Positions 22,565-34,365 are shown, counted from the stretch's first letter. The stretch: 64,000 nucleotides of DNA from Eucommia ulmoides (GCA_016647705.1 CM028329.1:60219231-60283230); one strand, 5' to 3'. Numbers and translations are program-made. Notes: generated by a model not told the origin, from the letters alone.

Positions 22565-22710
22565 TTGTTCGCCTAGGCGATGGAGCATCAACGCAAAGTA
22601 GAAAGAAACTAGAGTGTGTTCGCCTAGGTGGTGACGCGTCAGTAAGCAAATCAGAGAAAAGAAGAAGTGTGTTCGCCGCGGCGGTGGATCCTTCGCCGAG
22701 GCAGTGAGTA
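22565..22710. repeat. Minisatellite with GCCTAGGCG core in LTR (C1)
   Basis: TTCGCCTAGGCGATGGAGC, TTCGCCTAGGTGGTGACGC, TTCGCCGCGGCGGTGGATC and TTCGCCGAGGCAGTGAG follow one another; the first three are spaced about 50 bp apart and the last about 20 bp. The cores are short palindromes (CGCCTAGGCG, CGCCGCGGCG). Confidence 0.8.
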
Positions 22711-23341
22711 CTGGAACACAAACTAAATTTTTTAAGAAAAAAAGAAATCGATAACCGTTTCGGAGCGGGTAACGTTTCTTGTTAAATTTTATGTTTGTTA
22801 AATTTAACTACTAGTATCAAAATTTCGTAATCGGAATAATAAATTTTGGGACAGCTCGTATTACTAAAGTTTATACAGTAAATTTTAACGAAGCGAAACT
22901 TAGTCGAATGATAATTTTTCATAATAAAATGTGGGGACGGGAAAGTTGTGAAACTTAGGGCCTGCATTGCATGATTAGATTATTTTAAATAGATTATTAA
23001 TTTAGGTTTTATCACTATTAGGTTCGCAGGCACCGGGGTCTCGATAGAGTGTAGTCAGTGAAAATTTTGCAAAGCGGATAACCAGGTAAGTGTATTGTCT
23101 TCTATGTAAATTACAAATTGTATTTTCGTATATATTATGGAAAATTGTGTTTGTTTAAAATGGACGAATTTGCAACTTATATGGATCAAACTGTTTTGGG
23201 TGTTTGGGAAAAATGATTTGTTGAATCTAGTTGGTTTCTAAAAAAGGTAAAAAATGATTGTAGACCGAGTCGTTTATTGTTGAGGTGGAAATTGATGTTG
23301 GATCCGATTACGCCATAGTATTTCTTCCCGAAAGGGATGTG

Positions 23342-23473
23342 GATTATCTGTTAGGCATAGTCCGGCAGAGCATTGATTATCTGCTAGGCATAGTCTTGCA
23401 GAGCGTTGTTTATCTACTAGGCATAGTCCTACAGATTGTTGATTATCTGCTAGGAAAAGTTCGACAGAGCGTT
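23342..23473 (+). repeat. 33-bp tandem repeat, four units, in LTR (C2)
   Basis: Identical in layout to 606-737. Confidence 0.85.
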
Positions 23474-23613
23474 GTTATGACCTGCTAGGAAGGCAAATCC
23501 TACGGGTCGTACGGTACCGTTGCAACTCCCGATCGTGAGGTTAAAACGATTCTATGGCTAATCGGAGGGTGGTGTAGTGTTTTGTCGGATACGGTGAACC
23601 GGTTGAATAAACT

Positions 23614-23616
<3 letters not shown>

Positions 23617-23661
<45 letters not shown>
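23617..23661. repeat. TA microsatellite in LTR (C2)
   Basis: Uninterrupted alternating AT, a little shorter than in copy 1. Confidence 0.95.
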
Positions 23662-23662
<1 letters not shown>

Positions 23663-24279
23663 CTTTATACTGGATTGAATGGATTGGTGTATCTATTATT
23701 TTGATTGCGTTATACTATTTGGTTAGATATAGTATTCTGTTGGATTTTCACTGCTTACTTGGAGTATTATACATATATGAGTTTATTTCTGTGAAAACAG
23801 GAAACGGAGTTTTTTCAGTGTAGTATGTGAATACAGTATTATTATTTGAAAAATGTGATGGTTGTATTATTAATTGAAATATGGTATTTAAATTATTATT
23901 ATACTTGATCCATACAAATGTTTTTATTATGAAGACAATACACCGATAAAAATTTTGATTTCAGGTGCAACTGCTATGAGTCGGTCCCTTACTGGCACTA
24001 GGTAGAGTCCAGTGGTAGTGTTGTTTGGAAGTGGGCTATCTAAGGCGAACCCGTGGGAGGTTTATCATTTTTATTTTGTTGTTACTATTTTTGGTTATAT
24101 ATATATTCTGGGGCGGATGTGTCATAGTTGGGATAACGTTGTATAGTTGTATTTCAGTATATGTGTTGGTGTATATATGTGGAATTTTCTGGTTGGTTGG
24201 TTGGTTGTTCAGGGGATGTTATGGTGACGTCATGCCTGCCCCAAGGTGACGGGTGTCCAGGGTAGGGTGTGACAACCCA

Positions 24280-26980
24280 TGATTCATTAATTAATATAGA
24301 TACAATAATGTTTCAGTGTTCAAACAATGTACTCACATTGTATTTGATCAAGAGAGTGGTTGTATGTTATGATTCCGTGAACCAAGTAGAAGACAAGATG
24401 GTGGACAACTCAGAAAAATTTCTATCATGATAAATGTACAAGAGAGGCTCTGTATTATTTGAATATAATCGCGATAATGAGGATCAGGGTTGGTGTGCAT
24501 TCAATGAGAGATAAAGTGTGGGTTTGTATTAAATGAGCAACCCTACCATATAGTCAAAATAATACTTTTAATATAATATCTTTGTATTCCCACCTATATA
24601 TCTTGACAAATAGATGCATTTGAAAGATATAATGAATTTATACAATCATAATAATGATGTATAATGATTCTAATATATCATTACAAGTTATTAGATCATT
24701 TAGCATGTTTGTCAAGTAGTTCCAACACTTCAACAATTTTATCATGTGAAAAATAGAATTTTCATAAACATTTTGCCAAAATGTCAATTAAACATAGATA
24801 CAATGTTATACATATCAATCAATCACATATATATTATGTAGGCACGTCATATAAACATGTTATGACATGAATTAGTCAATAAGAACAAGAATTGATAGGT
24901 AAAATCATTTTTGAGTTCATGCCAAAAATCTGTTAAATGAATTCTTGAACACTTGAAATGATTTTGATCAAATTAGTTCAATCCAAGGTTGATTTGATCA
25001 AATTGAATGATTGTTATGATGTTAAACACCTTAAATAAAGTATCGGAACATTAAAATTACATTTGGAACAAGCTAATATCGACAAAACGAGACTCCGAAA
25101 ACATAGCAGGAGAGAGAAAACCTACTTCCAACAAGTAGTCAATCACATAGGCTAAACGTAGTCGACTACTTGTACTGAGATTTCAGCGCAAGTGCCGTTT
25201 TCATCTGTTTTTGGTTTTTGGCCTTGGTTCGTGATCGTTTATCATGCTAAACACTTTTATAATATGTATACATGATTTTGGAAGTGTTTTCATGATCAAA
25301 ACATACAATGTACCATACGATCACATATAATTCAACTTTGAGCATTTGAACATTTTTGTGATCAAAACGAGAAATCGCAACATAGGTATGATATGATCAA
25401 ACGAATGACACGTATTGTGATATACAAACATATTAAACCTTCAAGATCAATATATAATAATTTCATGCACTTTTGGTATGTGTGCGCCCAACCTATAAAA
25501 TTCTAAGTTCAATATCCTTGAGTTGTCGAAATGAAAAATTGTGTTAAGTAAATCATACATTTCGCCTTAAATTCATCTCTATGGTGTGTTTATATAAAAT
25601 AATTCATTCCGTTGTGTTCACGTAGATCTAATTTCAATACTAAAAGGTAAGGACCGGATCGTGTTTTGAGCAAATACAAATTCTCATTGTCTCCATTGAG
25701 TTTTTCCACTTCAGAGGAGTTGTCTCATGCATGTAGCTTTCAATGTCAATCACCCCCTTCAACAAACATTTGAAATGCCTCCTAGTGTCCACCGCCATTG
25801 ATATTGGTATAGTTACATGCAAGGAACAAGAATAATATTTTTTGCTTTCTCTCTCCCATTAAACCAAAGAGAGAGATGGAGTGAGTCAGAACACAATTTG
25901 TAAACGTAAGGCAATAGCTCATCGAGATAGCGAGAAGTTTTGATTAAAGAAGAAAGAGATAGTGAGCCCAACATCGATATGGTATTCAATACACCTAGCA
26001 TAGAACACGAGTGCTAACTCTAAAACCATGTAGAAATCTAACGGGTCTAACTCCCTCTTGAAAGGCACATTGTAAGATGAGGATTGCCCTAGGCTTTATA
26101 TAAAGGTCAGGTTCAAGTAACACAAATGCTGTGGGATTCAACAGAGGGAGCTACCGGAAAAACAACAGATGAAAACAATAAGAGATATGGATAATCCTTT
26201 TAGAACCAGATAATTGATCCTTACAAAATTGGAAATGACTAAAACAATTTTCATGAAAGTTAACAATAAACGAAATAGAGGATTAAAAAAGCAGTCATAC
26301 ATGCAAACGATTGCATCAATCCTCTCTAGTATTCCACAGTTAAGTTTTTCATCAAAATTAATTGTCAAACTTAAAAAATTAAATTAATAATTTATTCAAT
26401 ATTAACTAACACTAATTTTAAACACACGATTAGGCGAGCTTAGGAAAAAAAATTATAATAAATTTTCAATATTGAAACATGAATGACTTATGTATCATTT
26501 TGTTACTCACTAAAACATAAATTTTAGTGAGTAATAGCATTTTATAAATACCAAAAACAAATATGTTATTAAAAATTGCATAACTAATCATAAAAGTAAA
26601 ATTATATTGCTACAAATTAACTTTTATTAATATCTATAAATAATAAATAATCGTAAATTATGATTAATTTTGTCAATTTTACAAGCCAACAAATTATTGT
26701 TCAATTAATTTGTATTGTATCTATTTTCTTTCTTAATAGATATATTTTTTGAATTACATTAGTTATCTTTTAAGCAATTTAAATTGTGCACCCGGGACAA
26801 TTAATCATATTATATTTATCCATTAATTAGGGGGGGAAAATAACTAAAACAAAAAAGAGAAAAAAAGAGTGAGGCAAAATTTAGATTCTTAGAAAGAGCA
26901 ATGGTTTCCAAACTATACATGAATCTATTAATAATTTTTTTTAATAAATATTTATACTAAAATTACTAAAATTCGTGAAT
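24280..26980. other. AT-rich sequence without a recognisable gene (C2)
   Basis: Counterpart of 1547-4250, with the same possible decayed copia LTR/primer-site junction near 26017-26033 on the minus strand. The Helitron-related fragment within it is at 26370-26793. No supported gene. Confidence 0.4.
26370..26793 (-). mobile_element. Helitron-related AT-rich fragment (C2)
   Basis: Counterpart of 3636-4058; assigned by internal similarity to 38726-40190. Confidence 0.45.
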
Positions 26981-27109
26981 GATGGGTATATCTAAGACCT
27001 CTGTCGGGACTCATTGAGAGTCGTTCAAAGGCACAATAGATGCTAAGTTTGCCGGGGAATCGGCATGACAATTTTTGTCTCTTGGGATCTAGGCGATGTC
27101 AATTGTAGG

Positions 27110-27308
27110 TCATTCTTCCCAGAGATCTCTTAGTTTGTCAAGATACCTCATCATGGTGTTGTCTTTGGCTTGATCTTCTCCCTTGAATTGGTTGACCACC
27201 AATTGAGAACCATTGAATACAGAGAGGTCAGTTGCCCCAAGTTCTTTCCAATCGGAGACCAGCAACCAATGCCTCGTACTCGGCTTCATTATTAGTAGCT
27301 TTATAATC
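27110..27308 (-). pseudogene. Ty3/gypsy-type RNase H relic (C2)
   Basis: In this copy the C-terminal part stays in one frame, from KELGATDLSVFNGSQLVV to the stop at 27110. The upstream motif TNNEAEYEALVAGL is in another frame, so the domain is still broken. Confidence 0.75.
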
Positions 27309-28030
27309 AAGTTTTGGAATTTTGAATTGGTAGCTTCATTATTTACATGTTCTTCATTGAAGTTAGAATTTTTTAACTACTCATCGTATAGGCAATTAAA
27401 ACCATACCAACTTAGTTTGGTTCCCCTTTTTTTTTTAAAGTCACACCGGATCTTCTTTTTTTGGGGATGCTTTTAAAAATCAAGAGAAGAGTGTTTTTAA
27501 AAGATAAAAAATAAAATATATTAATTGATGAAATTTCGTATGACAACGTTACACTTATTTTATTTTATGAAATTATATTTATATTTGAAACATTTATATA
27601 CTTAATTTTTTTTATACTATAATTTTATAAACTTTTTTGTTTCTAATATATAATTAAGATATTTTCAATTCTAATTTTTTTGTTAATCATAACTTTAAGT
27701 TTATACAAGTAATTTTAATACTTGTTAATATAGAATAATATATCTATTTTACTAACTTAATAGTCTTTTAATATTTTTACACAAATAATTGTCGAACGCT
27801 TGCTTTTCCTGTCAAGATCTACTTTTGATAAATTTATCAAACATTTGGTAACTCTTTTTGATTAATAGTTCCATTTATACAACTCCTTATCAAAAATTAT
27901 AGCTAAGGGACAAATTAAGGGTCAGTGAAATTTCTATTTTTCAATACAGTAAAGAATTAGTCATTAAATTGTTTTGACTTGGCTCTCGTGTAACACAACA
28001 AGGATTGTCATTTTTCAAGTCACTTTATTC
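27309..28030. other. AT-rich spacer, nothing recognised (C2)
   Basis: Counterpart of 4572-5295; differences from it are mostly homopolymer lengths. Confidence 0.5.
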
Positions 28031-28037
28031 ATTTATT

Positions 28038-28305
28038 TTGTTAGTGATGGGTGAGTGTTGGATCATTATCATCTATCATATATTGTTTTCACAATTTTGT
28101 TTATTAATTTTTTTTTGGTATCCGAAAACCATATTATCTTTCTAGGGTTTTAATATTTATCGACGTCAATTTATTTTGTTAGTGATGGGTGAGTGTTGGA
28201 TCATTATCATCTGTCATATATTGTTTTCACAATTTTAATTTTTTTTTGCGATATCCGACAACCATATTATCTTTCTAGGGTTTTAATATTTATCTACGTC
28301 AATCA
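28038..28305. repeat. 138-bp tandem duplication (C2)
   Basis: Units start at 28038 and 28176. Confidence 0.9.
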
Positions 28306-28469
28306 TATAGATAAAAGCGTCATTCATCATAAGTCATACAGTGCTAGGATAAATTTAAAAAAATAAAATAATAATCATCCTGCAAATTCACTTTTTTTTA
28401 GTCGACTGCAAAAAAAAATCCTTAAAAAAAATAGATACTCGTTTAATTTATTATTTTTTATTTGATCCT

Positions 28470-29640
28470 TACCTATTATAAAATAAAATATAATATTTTA
28501 TCTTTAGTAAAAATAAAAAATAAAAATTGTACACTTAATTAATTTACTCTTTACCCTCACATATTACAAAACAAAATAAAAAATTTAACATCACTATTTC
28601 AAAGCATGTAAAAATAAAAAAATTCACTAATTGATAAGAAAGTAATTAACGGAATTAGGATTATAAATATATTAATAATTATTTAAGTTGAATACAATAT
28701 ATATAAATTACTAATAAATAAAATCTAAAAAAATATCCAAAAAATATATAAATGGATGGGTAGATAACATATAAAGGATAAAAATATAATTGTAATTTTG
28801 ATATTTTTTTCCCACACTTCAAATCAACCATTTTTCTTTCATTTTCATCCCAAATTTGAGAAGGAAAAAAAGAGAAGGAAAAATTACATTTTTTTCCATT
28901 CCTTTTTCTTTTACATTCCATTTTTCTTCCTTACCAAACACAATTTTTTATTTTTATTTTTCACCTCTTTTTCTTTTTTATTTTCTCATCCATCCTTTTT
29001 TCTACCCAACCAAAAGAAAGGAAAAGAAAAAATAAAAAAATAAATATGAAAAGAAAAAAAATTATGTTTGTGAAAGAAAAATAATTTTTTTTAGGGTGCG
29101 TTTGGTTGTTTAGAAAAGGATAGAAAAGAATGAAAAGGAAAGTAGGATGGAAAATGTTTAAAAAAAATGTTTGTTCTGTATGGAAATTAGAGGAAAAACA
29201 AAATAGGAAGGAAAATGCACAATTTTCCAAACAAATTTTCTTCGCACAAATTTAGGAAGATAATAAAGGAAAATGAGGGAGAATGAGTAAAATTACAATT
29301 ATATTCTTAATAATAGAATTTTTAATTTTTTTGATAATATAAAAAGGTAAAATAGTAAATTACATTAACGTAAATTATTTTCCTTCCTTTCATTTTCTTT
29401 CCTGACTAAACAACACTGGGAAAAATATTTTTTCTTTCACAATCTCATTTTTTTTTTCCTTTTCCATCCACTCATTTAGTTGGAGGGATATAAAAGAAAA
29501 AAAAAATATAATGTTTTATCTCTAGTAAAGAAAGAAAAAAGTATACACTTAATTAATTTACTATATTACCCTTGCATATTAAAAAAAAAAATCAAAAAAA
29601 TCAATATTTTAAATCATATAAAAATAAGCAATTCCCATCC
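28470..29640. mobile_element. Nested MITE cluster (C2)
   Basis: Inner element with inverted ends at about 29094-29420, same layout as in copy 1. Confidence 0.55.
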
Positions 29641-29907
29641 CATCCAACCCCCCTCACCCGGGAATCATCCAACTCAACAAAATTTATGATAGGAAGAAAT
29701 TTATTACCAAACAATGAGTATCTTTGCCGAATAAAGATCTCCCAACTATTGAAGGAAGGACCAAACAGGTGAAACTATTTATTACAACCGAAGTCTGAGG
29801 AAATTCCTAACAACATATAGTAGGGCCCCCCAAGATGGTTAGCAACAACCTTTTTTTTTTTTTATTTCCCTTGCAACTACCTTTTTTTTGTACTCACTCT
29901 TTCGATC

Positions 29908-29923
29908 CTATCTTTATAAACCT
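29908..29923 (+). promoter_or_regulatory. TATA-like box of the DUF247 gene (C2)
   Basis: TCTTTATAAACC about 65 bp before the ATG at 29983, followed by a CT-rich leader. Confidence 0.45.
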
Positions 29924-29982
29924 CCCTCTCCTCTTCCCTTCACTGCCCCAAAAACACAACAAAACAAAGACCAAGGGAAAAA

Positions 29983-31786
29983 ATGGAGGACTGGGTTATT
30001 TCCATAACCAAACAACTCAACCCCATAACCACAGAACCAAAACCAAAACCCTGCATATACAAAGTACCTGCTTTCGTTTCTGAGCGCAACCCGAAAGTCT
30101 ACACTCCCCAGGTTGTCTCCTTTGGCCCTTATCACCACGGCAAAGAACACCTAAAACCCATGGAGGAGCACAAAGAAAGGGCCCTAATGCATTTCTTGAG
30201 GAGATCGCCGAAGGATTTGAAATATATAGTAGACTCATTCTCGGAAGATGTTGAAGATTTGAAAGATACTTACGATTCGCTTGATGAAGATTGGAGGAAG
30301 GACAACAAAAAATTCTTGAAGCTGATGATAATGGACGGTTGTTTCATGCTGGAGATTCACAGGTTCGCACATATTCTGAATGATTATGATAAGAACGATC
30401 CGATTTTTGGGTATCACGGGCGGATTCACAAAATTCCGTCAATTAGGCGTGATATGTTGTTGATCGAGAATCAGCTACCGATGAAGGTTCTTTATAAGCT
30501 CAATGAGATCCGTGGAGAAGAAAACGAGGTAAAATTCATTCCGTATTAAATATTTTTTAGAAGTATTGGTTACGTACTCATTTTAGATCGACAAAAAACA
30601 AGTTTAGATTGCATACCAAGCATATTTATAAAGCTGATATTTTCCTCAAATATATGGGGCCGGGTTAACTCAGTATATCCATATATGGAAATGCTAATTA
30701 TAGACTTAATATATGGTCAAAATACTTCCAACCTTCACTACAGAGTATTATTTAACATTCAAATGACAAGTTTTCATCGCATTATTTAGCTTCAAATTAC
30801 AAATTCAACATCACTCCATTGATGCAGAAAAACGAGGATGTCATCAATAGAGTCCTCGAATTTTGCATGGACGACCCTCCGTCCCCAAACATGGGCAAAT
30901 GCTTGCACGTTCTGGATGTGTTTGAAAAAGGCTTGTTCTCAATTAAGGAATCAGAACCAAAAGATGACGAATCAGAACCAATGGATGTGTTTAAAAAAGG
31001 CTCGTTCTCAATCAAGGAATCAGAACCAAAAGATGACGAATCAGTACCAAATGATGACGAATCAGAACCAAACGACGACGAATCAGTACCAAACGATGAC
31101 GAATCTGACCATATCTTAATACCTTCGGTGAGAGAGATGAACGAGGCCGGCATAAGATTCGAGAGATTCAAGCAAACCAAAAACCGATGCCTCATCGACG
31201 TATCATTCGAAAAGGGAGTTTTAACGCTACCCACATTTAGTATAGATGACGACACCGAATCCATGTATTTGAACATGATAGCATTTGAGCGTTGCCATGT
31301 GGGTGCTGGCAATCAGGTGAGCCTTTTATAGAAGCTATTGTTTGTCTTGGAGACGTTTGTTTAGTTTTTTCTGTTCCTATTCCAAGAAATTTAGAATAAA
31401 CACTCTTGGTTATGCCACCGCAGGTGTCCTCGTACATTTACTTCATGGATAACCTAATCGATGATGCTGTGGACATCAACCTCCTGCGAACGAAAAAAAT
31501 CATTCAGAATTTCATAGGAAGCGACGAAGAAGCTGCGAATATGATTAACACAATGTCAAAGCAAGTGGGAACAGATTTCCACGGGGGCAGACTACTTGAG
31601 GTCCAAACGAAGATCAACGAGTACTGCAACCATAGGAGGCACAGGTGGCGGGCAAATCTCATCCACAGATTAGACACATACTTCACCAATCCATGGACTC
31701 TTATCTCTGTATTGGCGGCAATTTTCCTCTTTGCTTTAACCATAACTCAGACTGTTTACAGCATCCTTGACTATTACAACAACTGA
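29983..31786 (+). CDS. DUF247 (UPF0481) family membrane protein, three exons (C2)
   Basis: A plant-specific protein of the DUF247 family. The molecular function of most members is unknown; in grasses, DUF247 genes at the S and Z loci are male determinants of self-incompatibility. Best model: exons 29983-30528, 30828-31316 and 31424-31786, giving 465 residues, normal for the family. Both introns have GT-AG ends and phase 0 (GAG|GTAAAA, CAG|GTGAGC; acceptors ATGCAG and CCGCAG). Family landmarks: CIYKVP (24), VVSFGPYHHG (44-53), MDGCFMLE (117-124), RRDMLLIENQLP (155-166), then in exons 2-3 IAFERCH and YIYFMDNLID, and NPWTLISVLAAIFLFALTIT near the C terminus. That last stretch is the one membrane helix, with almost no tail after it. 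Residues 223-275 are an unusual acidic repeat tract. The ATG at 29983 fits the family N terminus. A copia LTR begins 52 bp after the stop. Expression is not shown by sequence alone. Confidence 0.9.
30828..31102 (+). repeat. Acidic coding repeat in DUF247 exon 2 (C2)
   Basis: Within this exon part, about 30948-31107 encodes two long units of the type KGxFSIKESEPKDDES followed by three or four short units of the type SxPNDDE. The tract sits between the conserved N- and C-terminal parts, where family members vary in length. Confidence 0.8.
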
Positions 31787-31838
31787 ATATGGCAATTACT
31801 CCCAAATAGCGGGTGTAATTTGTTATTTGTCTGATTTA

Positions 31839-32004
31839 TGTTAATGTATTTATGTATTATATGGGCTTAGTCCACGTGGCTCATTAGGGCAAAACCCTAG
31901 CCCTCTCTTCCTCTATAAATATGTGTATATCGTTGTATTATAGTTGTATCACCTTTCATAATATCAATTCATGAATCTTCTCTCACTTCTCAATTATCTT
32001 AACA
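31839..32004 (+). mobile_element. Copia 5' LTR, 166 bp (C2)
   Basis: Begins TGTTAA and ends TTAACA, a perfect 6-bp terminal inverted repeat. It is followed at once by TGGTATCAAGAGC, a primer-binding site for initiator methionine tRNA. Inside are a G-box CACGTG (31873-31878) and TATAAAT (31914), so it could act as a promoter reading away from the DUF247 gene. It starts right after CTGATTTA, the empty site still visible in copy 1 near 9163. The very short LTR is notable. Confidence 0.88.
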
Positions 32005-34200
32005 TGGTATCAAGAGCAAGTCGTTTTTGGACCTATTCTCCCTAAAATTTCTGCAACCTTAAGCTTCCGCCGCCGCCACTGCCCTTATTCTCCTGAGACT
32101 TTCGTCGCTACTGTAGGCTTAATTCTTTTTCCGGTATCAACAACCATCACACCACCATCTTCGTCTTGCAGAGACGAACATAACGCCACCAAAATCACCG
32201 CCACCTGAGATCACACGCGCTCTCACGCGCCGTCAACAGCCTGTAGTACCACCACCTTTCGCTGTCTCTGATTTGGGATCTACAGCCTCAACCAGGACTC
32301 CAAATCAATCTCACAATATACTATCAGAACCATCTCGACGAGACGATTCGAACTACCCAAAAATATTTCAATTCTGCCATTGCACGCGCTCTCATGTGCC
32401 GCTCAAAGTGTCGGCTCCCTATTCGCGTTAGATCATGCGCCTTGTTCAGCCCAGCTATGCCACGTCAGCCCTAATCCAGTCAGCAACCCAATTATCACCA
32501 CGTCAGCGCCACGTTGACTGCCACATCATCCGTTGACCACCACGTCAGCGCCACATCACCGGTTCTTCTAAGGTACTTCTCTTTGACGGGTTTCAGGCGT
32601 TTTGTAGATCGGTTTTTTTGTAAAGTTGGACCGGTTTTTTGTAAAGTTGGACCGGTTTCTGGGGTTTTTCGATGTTCTAATTCTGTTTCTAGGCTCCGTT
32701 TTGTGATTTGAGGATCACAATATATACTTCCTTTTATATTTATGTGGTTTCTACACCGGTTCACCTACCTCTTTCCGTCTATGGCTGAATTGGATTTACC
32801 CTGAGTTATCACTACTCTTGTGGATGAATCTACTTATGTTGTGTGGGCTCAAGAAATGTCTGGTTTCCTCCGTGGACAAAAATTGTGGCGTTACGTGACT
32901 GGAGATATTACTGAACCCAAGAAGAAAGATGACGAAGATGCCAACAAATATATTGACCGTCTAGAGGATTGGGATAACAAAAATCACCAGATTCTCACAT
33001 GGTTCCATGCCACCATTATCCCGGAGATCAAACTTCAATTTGGTACTCTTCATACAGCAAAAGAAGCTTGGGATCTTTTCTAACAACACTACACCAGGGC
33101 AGATCTTTCAAATCGGTATCGTCTTCTTTCTACTCTTCATAACATGCGCCAAGAATCTGGGTAATCTGTCAACAGTTTTCTATCTCAAATGACTGCCGTG
33201 TAGAATCAGTTAGCTCTCATTGAGCCAACCTGGGAATGCACAAACGACGCTGATGTTCATGGAAAGTACCGCACTGAGACATACATTATGCAATTCCTGA
33301 TAGGCTTAAGAGAGGAATTTGAGCCTGTACGAGCTTCAATCCTACACCGGGGCACGATACCTTCCCTAAACAACGTCCTTTCTGATCTATTCAGTGAGGA
33401 AACTTGTCTTGCCACATTACAATGATCTCATACAGATATTGCCCTTGCAGCACCAGTCGCTCCCTGCATCACCAGTTGCTCTTTGCCACACCAAGTGCAA
33501 AGGCCAAGTCATCCCAAAAGCCCTTATACTGCAGGTATTGTCATTCACAAGGGCATGAATTGCTCAAATGCCCTTCTCGTCTGTGTAAAGTCTGCAGAGA
33601 ACCAGGTTACTACCTTGAAGACTGTCCTAAACTTCCATATGAGAATCAATCAAATGGGAATCCATATCGCTCTCGAGGTTCTCGTAATCGGTTCTATTCT
33701 AAGCCAAGGAATGCTGCTACTGTAGCCACTGATGCTACACCAACTTCATCCAGCTCTTCACCTGATTGGAGTAGTATCTGTACCGTGCTTACTGAGACTC
33801 TAAATAAAATTGGTAACAATATAGCCATGTCAGCTACACCAGATACATCTCGATGGTATTTTGATTCTGCCTATTGGAATCACATGACTTCTGATACCTC
33901 TATCTTTTCCTCTAAAACCCGTGATGAGCATGCACTTACTATTCACACTGCCAATGGATCAAATATGTTGGTTAGCCACACTGAACATGTGATAGCTCTC
34001 ATTGTCTCTCCCTGACACATATTTGGTTCATAATCTTACGCTTAATCTTATATCTGTTAGACAACTATGTGATCTTGGACTTGACTTGTACTTTTCTTCT
34101 ACTGGTTTGTCGTGTGCAGGACCCTAAGACAGGAAAACTCCTTGGATCCGGCCGTAAAGTTAGACGCCTCTTTGAGCTCACTCACCTCCAAGTCCCATTT
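32005..34200 (+). pseudogene. Truncated Ty1/copia gag-protease remnant (C2)
   Basis: After the primer-binding site comes a leader of about 760 bp, then an ATG at 32781 whose frame stops after seven codons but continues as a copia-type gag (STYVVWAQEMSGFLRGQKLW; 32820-33083). Frameshifts and stops follow. Further on are a CCHC zinc knuckle (33530-33571, CRYCHSQGHELLKC) and a second knuckle with Tyr in place of His (33584-33625), then WYFDSAYWNHMTSD, corresponding to the protease active-site region but with DSA instead of DSG. A gag-pre-integrase-like part (YLVHNLTLNLISVRQL) comes last. Integrase, reverse transcriptase, RNase H and the 3' LTR are all missing. Confidence 0.85.
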
Positions 34201-34365
34201 TCAATTTCTATTCTTAATTTTATATTCTCAATTTTTGTTCTCAATTTTTGTTCTTTAATTTTCAGTTTCTGTTCTCAATTTTTTGTTCTTTAATGTTCTA
34301 TTTCTATTTTCTAATTTTTGTTACTGTTCTCAAATTTCTGTTTCTGTTCTCTAATTTTTGGATTG
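34195..34365. repeat. Pyrimidine-rich degenerate repeat at the copia break (C2)
   Basis: Forms of TTCTGTTCTCAATTTTT and TTCTTTAATTTT are repeated for about 170 bp exactly where copia coding similarity stops. Confidence 0.7.

Larger units (their letters stand above)
1..22735. repeat. Macrorepeat copy 1 (22.7 kb, diverged centre)
   Basis: The sequence at 9-60 recurs at 22744, 43270 and 63820, and everything between recurs in the same order, so this is a direct tandem repeat. This copy is about 2.2 kb longer than the next two because 9160-13905 holds sequence they lack, while they hold a truncated copia element in its place. From about 7.8 to 15.1 kb it also differs by many substitutions and indels; outside that block it matches copies 2 and 3 closely. 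Confidence 0.97.
21521..24274. mobile_element. Solo LTR, Ty3/gypsy Tekay/Del-like, complete (C1-C2)
   Basis: A 2754-bp unit that begins TGTAAGACTC and ends GGGTGTGACA, so the outermost bases are TG and CA and the ends form a short imperfect inverted repeat. ACCCA lies directly on both sides (21516-21520 and 24275-24279), a 5-bp target duplication. No primer-binding site, polypurine tract or coding region adjoins, so this is a solo LTR left by recombination. The end sequences resemble those of Tekay/Del chromoviruses. It holds a GT-rich stretch (22200-22480), a minisatellite (22565-22710), four 33-bp repeats (23342-23473) and a TA run (23617-23661). Confidence 0.82.

Noticed and set aside
22246..22591. 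Frames of 63-110 codons on both strands in the GT-rich LTR part (repeated at 42772 and 63322)
   Set aside because: Composition-driven, overlapping on opposite strands, and inside a solo LTR.
30838..31119. Plus-strand frame of 93 codons inside exon 2, also at 51366-51647
   Set aside because: Shifted reading of the same repeat, rich in N, Q and M; the family motifs are in the other frame.
30797..31312. Minus-strand open frame of about 171 codons opposite DUF247 exon 2 (also at 51319-51840 and 8057-8500)
   Set aside because: It is the mirror of the acidic repeat: its serine-rich repeats are what the DDES codons give on the other strand. It has no domain and overlaps a well-supported exon.
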